A DNA stretch of 64,000 bases, taken from NCBI RefSeq assembly GCF_014170375.1, contig NZ_LZZW01000031.1:248001-312000 (forward strand). Reading direction: 5' to 3'. Made by a program: the position numbers and the translations under genes. The stretch is from Variovorax sp. UMC13. Its GTDB lineage: Bacteria; Pseudomonadota; Gammaproteobacteria; Burkholderiales; Burkholderiaceae_C. A model generated the notes under the pieces. The model was not told where the DNA came from. It did no database searches and saw only the letters and a list, made by a program, of their open reading frames with translations. This document shows, piece by piece, positions 43,238 to 53,971 of the stretch. Position 1 is the stretch's first letter, and the number at the start of each line of letters is the position of its first letter.

Positions 43238-45896
43238 ATGAAGCACCCGACAGGTTCCGAAGCGGCGCCGGACGCCGACATCTTCGTCGGCGACAGCGAG
43301 ATGGCCCAGCGCATGCGCCTGCATGACTGGGCCGCCACGCCGCTCGGGCCACCCGCGCAGTGGCCCGACGCGCTGAAGGTGGCGCTGCGCATCCTACTGA
43401 CCTCGCGCTTCCAGATGTGGCTGGGCTGGGGCCCCGACGTCGCCTTCTTCTACAACGACGCCTACCGGCCCACGCTGGGCCTCAAGCACCCGCGCGCGCT
43501 GGGCATGCCGACGCAGATCCTGTGGTCGGAGATCTGGAAGGACGTCGAAGGGCGCGTCCGCACGGTCTACGACAAGGGCGAGTCGACCTGGGACGATGCG
43601 CTGATGCTGCTGCTGGAACGCTCCGGCTACCCCGAGGAGACTTACCACACCTTCTCCTACAGCCCGCTCCAGGGCCATGGCGGCCGGGTCGAAGGCCTGT
43701 TCTGCGCGGTCTCCGAAGACACCGGACGCGTGATCAGTGAACGCCGCCTGCGCGCGCTGCGCGAGCTCGGCGCCGGGCTCGCGGCCAGCGACACGCGCGA
43801 GGCCGTGGTGCAGACCACCCGCGATGCGCTGGCCCAGGCCGAGCGCGACCTGCCCTTCGCGCTGATGTACCTGTTCGACGGCAGCGGCGCCGCGCAGCTG
43901 GCCTGCGCCACCGGCATCGCGCCCGGCCATCGGCTGGCGCCGCGGACACTCGCGCGCGACGCCACCGCCCTGGTCACTGGACCGGCTCGCGGCCGGCGAG
44001 ACCTCTTTCGTGCAATCCCTCGACGGCGCCGACGACATCCCGCACGGCCCCTGGGACCGGCTCGCGCCCTCGGCCTTCGTGGTGTCGCTGCCGCCCCAGG
44101 GCACGGCCCGCGCGGCCGGCTTCCTGGTGTGCGGCGCCAGCCCCTATGCGCCGGCCAGCCACGACACGATGAGCTTCGTCCAGCTGCTGTCGGGCCAGAT
44201 CGCGCCCAGCCTGGCCAACGCCGAGGCGCTGGCCGCGCGCACCGCCGAGCGCGACCGCCTGCGCGACCTGTTCCAGCAGGCGCCCGGCTTCATGTGCGTG
44301 CTGCGCGGGCCCGAGCATGTCTTCGAACTGGTCAACACCTCCTACCAGCAGCTCATCGGCCACCGCGCGGTCGAGGGCAAGCCGGTGCGCGAGGCCTTGC
44401 CCGAACTCACGGGACAGGGCTTCTATGAACGGCTCGACGAGGTCTACCGCAGCGGCGTGCCCTTCGTCGGCCAGGGCCTGCGCATCGCGCTGCAACGCGA
44501 ACCCGGCGCCGCGCTGACAGAGCGCTACCTCGACTTCGTCTACCAGCCGATCCTCGATGCCCACGGCGCCGCCACCGGCATCTTCGCCGAGGGCGTCGAC
44601 GTGACCGACAAGGTGGAAGCCGGCAACGCCCTGCGCGCGCTCAACGACAGCCTCGAAGCCCGCATCGCCGAGCGCACCCACGAAGTCGAAAGCGCCTTGG
44701 CCCGGCTGCGCGAGGAATCGCAGGAGCGCGAGGCCGCGCAGGATGCGCTGCGCCAGGCGCAGAAGATGGAGGCGGTGGGCCAGCTCACCGGCGGGCTGGC
44801 GCACGACTTCAACAACCTGCTGTCGGGCATCACCGGCAGCCTCGAGCTCATGCAGCGCCGGCTGCGCCAGGGCCGCTACGAGGACTTCGAGCGCTACATC
44901 CACACCGGCCAGGGCGCGGCCAAGCGCGCGGCCGCACTCACCCACCGGCTGCTGGCCTTCTCGCGGCGCCAGACGCTGGACCCCAAGGCCACCGACATCA
45001 ACCGCCTGATCCGCGGCATGGAGGAACTGATCCGCCGCACCATCGGACCGGAGAACCGGCTCGAGGTGGTGGGCGCGGTCGGGCTGTGGATCACGCGCGT
45101 CGATCCACCCCAGCTCGAGAACGCCCTGCTCAACCTCTGCCTCAATGCGCGCGACGCGATGCCCGGCGGCGGCCGCCTGACCATCGAGACGGCCAACCAG
45201 TGGATGGACGAGCGGGCCGCGCGCGACCGCGACCTGCCCACCGGCCAGTACGTCTCGCTGTGCGTGACCGACACCGGCACCGGCATGCCGCCCGATGTCG
45301 CGCAACGGGTGTTCGAGCCCTTCTTCACCACCAAGCCCATCGGCATGGGCACCGGGCTGGGCCTGTCGATGGTCTACGGCTTCGCGCGCCAGTCGGGCGG
45401 CCAGGTGCGGGTCTATTCGGAAGTCGGCATGGGCACCACGCTGTGCGTGTACCTGCCGCGCCACCACGAAGCCGAGGCGCCCTACGAAGCACCCGCGCCC
45501 TTCGATGCAACCGAGGTGCCCGGCGCCGGCCTGGTGCTGGTGGTCGACGACGAACCCTCGGTGCGCTCGCTGGTGACCGAGGTGCTGGGCGAACTCGGCT
45601 ACCGCACGCTCGAGGCCGAGGAAGGCGCGGCCGGCCTGGCGGTGCTGCAGTCGAGCGCGGCCATCGACCTGCTGATCACCGACGTCGGCCTGCCCGGCGG
45701 CATGAACGGCCGCCAGCTGGCCGACGCCGCCCGCGCCTCGCGCCCCGGGCTCAAGGTGCTGTTCATCACCGGCTATGCCGAGAACGCGGTGGTGGGCAAT
45801 GGCCACCTCGAGCCCGGCATGGAGATCATGACCAAGCCCTTCACGCTCGATGCACTGGCACGGCGCGTGCGGCAGATGGTCGCGCCAAAGTCCTGA
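43238..45896 (+). pseudogene. hybrid PAS-histidine kinase/response regulator interrupted by a frameshift
   Basis: The gene would encode about 885 residues but is split by one extra base in the run GCCCTGG at 43966-43972. Deleting one C joins the frames and restores DATAWSLDRLAAGETSF. Before the break is an N-terminal PAS-like sensor (WLGWGPDVAFFYNDAYRPTLG). After it come a GAF-like end, a PAS domain (44262-44620), the H-box LAHDFNNLL with His at 44802, an ATPase domain (LNARDAMP, DTGTGMP, GLGLSM) and a receiver domain with Asp at 45681 and Lys in MTKPF. The catalytic residues are intact, so either a recent mutation or a sequencing error is possible. Confidence 0.85.
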
Positions 45897-45941
45897 TGCG
45901 GGCATGGGCGCCGCGCGCCCGCTACAGTGGAGCCCTCTCGA

Positions 45942-45963
45942 AAAGGCGCCTGGCGCCTTTTTT
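45942..45963 (+). terminator. Rho-independent terminator after the histidine kinase
   Basis: An 8-bp stem AAAGGCGC/GCGCCTTT with loop CTG is followed by a T-run at 45958-45963. It lies between the kinase gene and the ABC exporter gene. It also argues against the ATG at 45927 as the exporter start. Confidence 0.75.
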
Positions 45964-45983
45964 CACTTGAAAGAGCGCCTGCC

Positions 45984-47813
<1,830 letters not shown>

Positions 47814-47842
47814 TCAGGTCCTGAAGCGCTCGCCGGCGCGCC

Positions 47843-49996
47843 TCAGCTGGCGCGCGCGGTGAGCCACTGCGAGGACTTCAGCGCCGCCGCGACCACACGC
47901 ACCTCGCCGATGTTGCCGAAGAAGCCGTCGGCGCGGCCGCCATCCCACGAGCCGCCGCCGACCACCCAGGGCGAGCTGGCCGACAGCGTCGACAGGCCCT
48001 GCACGTTGCCGGCGTTGCGCAGCACCGGCGCGCCCTCGACGTACATCGTGGTGTTGTGCGTGGCCGGATCGTTGACGATCGCGATGTGCACCCAGCCACC
48101 CGCGATGATCTCGCCCGACCAGTTGGTGCGGCCGGTGCGCGAACCCTGCGTGGGCACCACTTCCCACTGCACTTCGCGCAGGCTGGAGATCGCGAACAGC
48201 ATCGGCGGCGATTCCGCGTCGCCGCCGTTCCACCCCGGCAGCTGGCCGCGGATGCCGTCGCGCGTCATGATGTTCATCCAGGCCTGCTTGCCGCTGGTCC
48301 AGCTGGGGTCGATCTTGATGAAGGCCTCGACCGTGTAGCCGTTCTCGAGCGTCTGCGCATTGATCGGCGCGGCGGCATCGGTGAGGAAGTAGCTCAGGCG
48401 CGGCACGTTCTTGTCGGTGTTGAGGAAGCGCACCGAGCCCGGCGCGGCCGACAGGAAATGGCGGTCGTCGCTCCACACGATGTCGCCGGCCTGCGCGCTC
48501 TGGATACCACCCTGGTTGAGCGCATCGCGGTGCAGCGGATTGGCGCCCGTCACGTCGGCGATCACCGCGCCCACCGGCACCGCCTGGTTCGCCGTGCCGC
48601 CGAAGAAGCGCCAGTGGGCCAGCGTGTTCGCGACCTTGGGATAGTCGTCGGCATTGGCGGCCGGGCGCGGCGTCGCGACCACGGGCTCGACGTAGTTCTT
48701 GAGCAGCATGGCCTTGGCCTGCGCCACCAGCGAGCTGGCGACGGTCGCTTCGCCGACGCCGAAGGACTTGTTGAAGCCGCCGAAGCGCTGGCTGAAGTCC
48801 ATGTCGATGCTGAACTCCTCGTTGGGCGTGGTCAGCACCGCCTGGTCGAAGGCGGTCAGCGTCGCGGCCGGCTTCTGCGGCACCCAGGGCGAGAAGGACA
48901 GCACCTTGATCTTCTTGTTCGTCAGGTCGAACTCGTAGAGCCGCATCAGGCCATTGCCGCCCTGGTAGGCCATCTGGTAGTCCACCACCATCTCCTCGAC
49001 CGCATGGCCGTAGTCGTTGGTCTTCGTGAGGTGGGCCGCGCCGTGGTGGTGGCCGTTGAGCGTCATGAAGATCTGGTCGTTGTCGCGGATCAGCTTCTGC
49101 CACAGCATCTGGCCGTAGCCGGTCTCCAGCGGGCTCACGCCGTCGGCGTCGATGTTGAGCAGCTGGTGGTTGGCCAGGATCACCGGCAGCGTCGGGTTGG
49201 CTGCGATCACCTGACGCGCCCAAACGATGCCGGCATCGGAGATGCGCCACGACAGCGACAGCACCATGAACTTCTGGCCCTGCGCCTCGAACACGTGGTA
49301 CTCGTGGAAGCCGCTCGGGTCGCGTCCGCGGAAGGTCGACTGGGCCGCGGCGCGCGTCTTGCCGAACCATTGCAGGTAGGGCTCGTTGGCCAGGTTGCGG
49401 TTGGCCTCGGTCCCGTCGACGGGATCGACACCGAAGTCGATGTCCCGCAGCACGTCGTGGTTGCCGGCCAGCACGCTGTAGGGCTGCTTGGCGGCCTCGA
49501 GCAGCTTCATCGCGGCGTCCGCCACCTTCCACTGGTCGGGCTTGCCGACCTGGTCGACCACGTCGCCCAGGTGGATGGTGAAGGGGATGTTCAGCGCCTT
49601 GGCGTTGGCCACGATCCAGCCCGTCTGGGCCGAGAAGGGCTCGTTGCCGAAGCGGGTCATGTACTCGCTGCCTTCGGCCGAGGTCGCATAGCGGGCGTAG
49701 AACTGCGTGTCGGGCATCACGGCGAGCGCGAAGCTGGAGATCGGCGCGGGCGCCGGTGCCGGGCCGGGGGCCGGCGCGGGTGCGGGCGACGGCGCGGGGG
49801 GCGCGGGCGCGGCGGCCGCATCGTTGTTGCCGCCACCGCAGGCGGCCAGCAGGGAGCTGCCGGTCACGGCCAGCAGGCCGGCACCGAGCTTGAGAAGTTG
49901 TCGACGCGCCGGACCTTCGCCGGCAGGCGTTGCGGTGACGGAAGCGGCATCGGGCGCGCTCGAACGAAGCTCGCGCGGATCTTTGGACTGGGACAT
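47843..49996 (-). CDS. Tat-exported lipoprotein, metallophosphoesterase with LamG-like domain
   Basis: A 717-residue protein. The N-terminus has a twin-Arg motif (ARRQLLKLGAG) followed by a hydrophobic stretch and the lipobox LLAAC, then a Pro/Ala linker (about 63-87). So it is a folded, lipid-anchored exoprotein. The calcineurin-like phosphoesterase motifs are VMPDTQF, HLGDVVDQ, AGNHDVL, LANHQLL and NGHHHGAAH (about 95-330). The last 220 residues form a LamG/concanavalin-like binding domain. It could hydrolyse extracellular phosphoesters while binding sugar polymer or surface. Confidence 0.83.
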   Translation of the reverse strand: MSQSKDPRELRSSAPDAASVTATPAGEGPARRQLLKLGAGLLAVTGSSLLAACGGGNNDAAAAPAPPAPSPAPAPAPGPAPAPAPISSFALAVMPDTQFYARYATSAEGSEYMTRFGNEPFSAQTGWIVANAKALNIPFTIHLGDVVDQVGKPDQWKVADAAMKLLEAAKQPYSVLAGNHDVLRDIDFGVDPVDGTEANRNLANEPYLQWFGKTRAAAQSTFRGRDPSGFHEYHVFEAQGQKFMVLSLSWRISDAGIVWARQVIAANPTLPVILANHQLLNIDADGVSPLETGYGQMLWQKLIRDNDQIFMTLNGHHHGAAHLTKTNDYGHAVEEMVVDYQMAYQGGNGLMRLYEFDLTNKKIKVLSFSPWVPQKPAATLTAFDQAVLTTPNEEFSIDMDFSQRFGGFNKSFGVGEATVASSLVAQAKAMLLKNYVEPVVATPRPAANADDYPKVANTLAHWRFFGGTANQAVPVGAVIADVTGANPLHRDALNQGGIQSAQAGDIVWSDDRHFLSAAPGSVRFLNTDKNVPRLSYFLTDAAAPINAQTLENGYTVEAFIKIDPSWTSGKQAWMNIMTRDGIRGQLPGWNGGDAESPPMLFAISSLREVQWEVVPTQGSRTGRTNWSGEIIAGGWVHIAIVNDPATHNTTMYVEGAPVLRNAGNVQGLSTLSASSPWVVGGGSWDGGRADGFFGNIGEVRVVAAALKSSQWLTARAS

Positions 49997-50136
49997 GGAG
50001 GAGTCGGGGACAAGAGCCAGAGGAGCCCGCGAGCGTAGGCAGCGGCCGTGACGCGTGGGTGAAGCGTCCATGACGTTTCGGTGGCGTCATGCCGCCGACG
50101 CGATGCCGACACGCGACCGGTCCGCCCCTGCGCCCT

Positions 50137-50769
50137 TCAGCGCGTCTGCAGGCCCAGCATCGTCTGGTAGCAACTCGCCTCCAGCGCCTCCGCGGCCCTG
50201 GCCGCACCCGGCGCACCCTCGGCGACCGCGTTGCGGCAGCGCAACCCGATCGCGACCGCAGGACGCAGCGCCTGATCTTCCCGGGTCACACCCTTGACGT
50301 TGATGAACTGCGAATAGTGGAAGCGCTGGCCGTCCTCGAGCGCGGTGTAGATGTACTGCGTGCCGCCGGCCAGGAAGTCGAGCCCGGGCATGGCGTCGAC
50401 CTCGCGCTGCATGTCCTCGATGGCGGCGCTGCTGGCATGCTCGGCCGCCTTCTGCTCCTCGGGTGTCAGGTCGGCGAGCCGCACCGAGCGCGACACCGGC
50501 TTCAGCGAGACCCGGGCCACGGCCCGTGCGCCCTTCACGCCGTTCACGCCGGGCAGCGCGTAGCTGTAGAAGAAGAAACGCTTGCCCTGCGCTTCGGCGG
50601 TCGACAAGGGCTTCCAGCCTGCGGGCGGCCTGAACTGAGCCTGACCTGCGGGATCGATGAACAGGCGCGCCTGGCGCCGGTCGTCGCTGGCGGGCTCGGC
50701 TGCGATGCAGAGGCCGCTGAAAGCCAGGCTGCACAGGAGGAGGAAGGAGCGAAGGCGAGGCGTGGGCAT
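50137..50769 (-). CDS. secreted hypothetical protein
   Basis: A 210-residue protein with a signal peptide (cleavage after CIAA, near residue 23), otherwise soluble and unrecognised. The mature part has WKPLSTAEAQGKRFFFYSYALPG and FHYSQFINVKGV as its most structured-looking segments and ends with Cys-containing helix ASCYQTMLGLQTR. It is probably periplasmic. It stands apart from the phosphoesterase gene by 140 bases, on the same strand and upstream of it. Confidence 0.6.
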   Translation of the reverse strand: MPTPRLRSFLLLCSLAFSGLCIAAEPASDDRRQARLFIDPAGQAQFRPPAGWKPLSTAEAQGKRFFFYSYALPGVNGVKGARAVARVSLKPVSRSVRLADLTPEEQKAAEHASSAAIEDMQREVDAMPGLDFLAGGTQYIYTALEDGQRFHYSQFINVKGVTREDQALRPAVAIGLRCRNAVAEGAPGAARAAEALEASCYQTMLGLQTR

Positions 50770-50932
50770 GGAGATCGGTGACAGGAAGTGAGCGCAGCGG
50801 CCATTCTGCGGGCCACCTGGCGGCGCCCCCGCGAAGATCGGTGCGTCCTACAGCACACGCCGCTGGCCGCCGACAGTGAAAAAACGGCTGCGTGAGAGGC
50901 TGTCGCTGTTGTCAACAAAGAGGAGCCCTCGC

Positions 50933-51007
50933 GTGAATTCCATCATCTACATCGTCGGTCTGGTCGTGGTCGTGGTTGCTGTGCTGTCGTTCTTCGGCCT
51001 GCGCTGA
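50933..51007 (+). CDS. 24-residue single-helix membrane peptide
   Basis: A GTG start with AGAGGAG upstream opens a 24-codon frame: MNSIIYIVGLVVVVVAVLSF then FGLR, stop TGA. Almost the whole length is one membrane helix with a C-terminal Arg, a positive-inside or positive-outside anchor. A strong hairpin terminator follows at 51048. The compact gene plus terminator layout supports a real small-protein gene. I recall similar short peptides in related bacteria but know no function. Confidence 0.7.
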   Translation: MNSIIYIVGLVVVVVAVLSFFGLR

Positions 51008-51047
51008 ACCCGGCAAACCAAAGCGCCGACCGCAAGGCCGGCCATCC

Positions 51048-51071
51048 GAAGGGGCCGTTCGCGGCCCCTTC
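51048..51071 (+). terminator. hairpin after the small membrane peptide gene
   Basis: GAAGGGGCC/GGCCCCTTC is a perfect 9-bp stem with a six-base loop. No long T-run follows, so it may be a partial terminator or a 3' mRNA stabiliser. Confidence 0.6.
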
Positions 51072-51152
51072 GCGTTGGTGCGCACGGCATAATTTCCCGC
51101 ACCCTGCCGGCCCCTTGCGCCGGTGCCGCCGAAGAAGAACCGAGAAACGCCG

Positions 51153-52550
51153 TTGAACATCGCATCGCGCCCGACCGCCGCCACGCCGCCGCCGAATGCG
51201 CTGATCACCGAAGCCGTCCAGCTGATCGAGGAAGCCGGCCCGCTCGACGATGCGGCCGCCATGCGCGAAGCCATGGCCCGGCGGACGGACCTGCCCGGCC
51301 GGATCGCGCTGCGCGCGCAGCTGCTGGGCCAGCGTCTCGGCCTCCAACACGAACTCGCACGCGCCCGCCAGTGGGCGCCCTGGATCGGCCTGGGCCTGGT
51401 GCTGGCCATCGTGCTCGCGGGCCTGGGCCTGGCGGGCAGCGTGGTCGGCGGCGCCGAGCGGCGCATCAACATCATGGCGGCGCTGGTCAGCCTGCTGGGC
51501 CTGCACCTGCTCACGCTGCTGGCCTGGCTGCTCGGCCTGCTGCTGCCCCTGCGGGCACCGCGCCTGTCCTTCGGCTGGCTCTGGATGACGCTCACGGCGC
51601 GCGTCGCGGGCGGGCGCCAGGGCCAGGCCCCGGTGCTGATGCGCGCCGCCACCCGGCTGCTGGCACGCGCCCGCCTGCTGCCCTGGGCGCTGGGGCTGGT
51701 GAGCCATGGCATCTGGACGCTGTCCTTCCTGGTCGTGCTGGCCGCCCTGCTCTTCGCGCTGGCCTTCCACCGCTACACGCTGAACTGGGAGACCACCATA
51801 CTCGACCCGCAGTTCTTCCTGCAGGCGGTGCAATGGCTGGGCCGCCTGCCCGCGGTGTTCGGCTTCGCCACCCCCGACGCCGGCGTGGTGCTGGCACCGG
51901 GCGGCATGGCCGATGCGGCGGGCCAGCGTAGCTGGGCCCTGTGGCTCACAGGCTGCATCGTGGTCTACGGGCTGCTGCCGCGCATGCTGCTCCTGCTGCT
52001 GAGCGTCGCGATGTGGCAGTGGCGCCGGCGCGGCCTGCAACCCGCGCTCGATGCGCCCTGCCACCGCCGGCTGGCCGCGCGCTTCGAGGCACTGGCGCCG
52101 CGCGCCATCGTCGATGCCGACCCCGGTGCCGAACACCCGCCCGCTCCCGCGCGCCCGCTCGACACCGGCGACGCGCTGCTCGCCGTCGGCTTCGAGCTGC
52201 CGCCCGACGTCGCCTGGCCGCCGGCCGGCCTGCCCGCCGATGCGCGGGCGCTGCGCATCGACGGCAGCGCCGAGGCCCGGCGCACCTTGCTCGACACCGC
52301 CGCGCAGCTGCGGCCGCGCGCCCTGCTGCTGGCCTGTCGCGCGGCCGCCAGCCCCGACCGCGGCACCGAACGCCTGCTGCGCGAGCTGCTCGCCCACTGC
52401 GGCGACTGCGGTCTGTGGCTGCTGGCCGAGGACGGCGGCGCTGCGCTGCCCGAGACCGGTGTGCAGCGCTGGCGCGACTGGCTGCGGGACTGCGGCCTCG
52501 AGCGCATCGCCGTCCATGCGCGGCTCGGCGATGCGCTGGCGGGAGGATGA
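51153..52550 (+). CDS. DUF2868 membrane protein
   Basis: A membrane protein of about 465 residues. After a soluble N-terminal helix region (ALITEAVQLIEEAGPLDD) come four or more hydrophobic helices (WIGLGLVLAIVLAGLGLAGSVVGG, NIMAALVSLLGLHLLTLLAWLLGLL and later ones around residue 190-285). A soluble C-terminal part resembles a nucleotide-binding fold (ALLLACRAAASPDRGTERLL). DUF2868 is found beside DUF3482 GTPases, exactly as here, with an ATGA overlap. TTG 51153 is preferred over GTG 51123 because of its ribosome-site spacing. Function is unknown. Confidence 0.78.
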   Translation: MNIASRPTAATPPPNALITEAVQLIEEAGPLDDAAAMREAMARRTDLPGRIALRAQLLGQRLGLQHELARARQWAPWIGLGLVLAIVLAGLGLAGSVVGGAERRINIMAALVSLLGLHLLTLLAWLLGLLLPLRAPRLSFGWLWMTLTARVAGGRQGQAPVLMRAATRLLARARLLPWALGLVSHGIWTLSFLVVLAALLFALAFHRYTLNWETTILDPQFFLQAVQWLGRLPAVFGFATPDAGVVLAPGGMADAAGQRSWALWLTGCIVVYGLLPRMLLLLLSVAMWQWRRRGLQPALDAPCHRRLAARFEALAPRAIVDADPGAEHPPAPARPLDTGDALLAVGFELPPDVAWPPAGLPADARALRIDGSAEARRTLLDTAAQLRPRALLLACRAAASPDRGTERLLRELLAHCGDCGLWLLAEDGGAALPETGVQRWRDWLRDCGLERIAVHARLGDALAGG

Positions 52551-53965
52551 GCATGCAAGACCCCGCCATCCGCATCGCCGTGGTCGGCCACACCAACGCC
52601 GGCAAGACCTCGCTGCTGCGCACGCTGACCCGGCGCGTCGACTTCGGCGAGGTGTCGGCGCGGCCGGGCACCACGCGCCATGTGGAGCGCATCGAGCTCA
52701 AGGTGCGCGAGCGCGCGGCCGTGCAGTTCTTCGACACGCCCGGGCTGGAAGACGCGGTGAGCCTGCGCGAACACATCGCGCAACTCGGCGACGCCCCCAC
52801 GCCGCCCGAGCGCATCCGCCGCTTTCTCGAGGGCCCGGAGGCGCACGGCAGCTTCGAACAGGAGGCCAAGGTGCTGCGCACGCTGCTCGAGGTCGACGCC
52901 GCCTTCCTGGTGATCGATGCGCGCGAACCGGTGCTGCCCAAGTACCGCGACGAGATCGAGCTGCTGCGCTCCTGCGCGCGGCCGGTGCTGCCGGTGCTCA
53001 ACTTCGTGCGCGACGATGCGGCGCGCGAAGACCAATGGCGCCAGCTGCTGGCGGCCTACGGCATGCATGCGGTGGTGCGCTTCGATGCGGCCGCTCCCTT
53101 CGTCGGTGCCGAGCACGAGCTCTACCAGGACCTGGTCACGCTGCTGCGCGAACGCCGCGCGCAGCTGCAGGAGGTGATCGCCTCGCTCGACGCCGAGTTC
53201 GCCCAGCGCCGCGGCGACGCCGCCGCGCGCATCGCCGAGCTGCTGGTCGACGTGGCCGCCACGCGCCGCACGCTGCCGGCGGCCGAGTTCGAGGACGCGG
53301 CGCGCCGCGCACCGCAGGTCGCGGCCCTGCAGCAGGCGGTGTCGGCCAAGGCGCAGCGCTGCACCTCCGACCTGCTGGCGCTCTACGGCTTCCGCGAAGG
53401 CGATGCGGCCGAGGCCGCGCTGCCGCTGCTCGAAGGCCGCTGGTCGATGGATTTCTTCAGCCCCGAGGCGCTCAAGGACGCGAGCCTGCGCCTGGGCAAA
53501 GGGGCGGCGGTCGGCGTGGCCGTGGGCGTGGTGGCCGACCTCGCGCTGGCCGGCCTGTCGCTGGGCGCGGGTGCTGCGCTGGGCGGTGCCATCGGCGGCG
53601 CGGTCTCGCAGGGCTGGGGCCCGCTGGGCCGCAAGCTCGCCAACAAGCTGCGCGACCTGCACGAGCTCACGGTGGAAGACAAGGTGCTGTACGCGCTGGC
53701 CGCCTGGCAGCTGCAGCTCACCCAGGCATTGGAGCGGCGCGGCCATGCGGCCACGCAGCGCATCGACACCGAGGCTGCGAAGGACGGCGATGCGCCCACG
53801 CGCGCCGCGGCCGATGCGGTGCGCGCGGTGCAGCCGGCACGCAACCATCCGGAATGGGAAGCGCGCGGCGGCGTGGTGCACCACTTCCGCCGCGCCTCGC
53901 CGCAGCGCGAGGCGCTGGTGGGCACGCTCGCGCAGGTCCTGCAGCGCGCCTTCGCGGCCCGCTGA
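52547..53965 (+). CDS. DUF3482-type GTPase
   Basis: A 472-residue GTPase. G1 is GHTNAGKTS (14-22), G2 is the Thr in PGTTRHVE, G3 is DTPG, and G4 is LNFVRD in place of NKxD. A long helical region and a C-terminal amphipathic Gly/Ala-rich helix hairpin (GAAVGVAVGVVADLALAGL, GAALGGAIGGAV, about 320-360) could insert into the membrane. It is translationally coupled to the DUF2868 membrane protein. The pair probably works as a membrane GTPase system of unknown purpose. Confidence 0.83.
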   Translation: MSMQDPAIRIAVVGHTNAGKTSLLRTLTRRVDFGEVSARPGTTRHVERIELKVRERAAVQFFDTPGLEDAVSLREHIAQLGDAPTPPERIRRFLEGPEAHGSFEQEAKVLRTLLEVDAAFLVIDAREPVLPKYRDEIELLRSCARPVLPVLNFVRDDAAREDQWRQLLAAYGMHAVVRFDAAAPFVGAEHELYQDLVTLLRERRAQLQEVIASLDAEFAQRRGDAAARIAELLVDVAATRRTLPAAEFEDAARRAPQVAALQQAVSAKAQRCTSDLLALYGFREGDAAEAALPLLEGRWSMDFFSPEALKDASLRLGKGAAVGVAVGVVADLALAGLSLGAGAALGGAIGGAVSQGWGPLGRKLANKLRDLHELTVEDKVLYALAAWQLQLTQALERRGHAATQRIDTEAAKDGDAPTRAAADAVRAVQPARNHPEWEARGGVVHHFRRASPQREALVGTLAQVLQRAFAAR

Positions 53966-53971
53966 AGCCGC

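Noticed and set aside
48056..50038. A 660-codon plus-strand frame antisense to the phosphoesterase
   Set aside because: The minus strand has Tat signal, lipobox and all phosphoesterase motifs. The plus-strand product has none.
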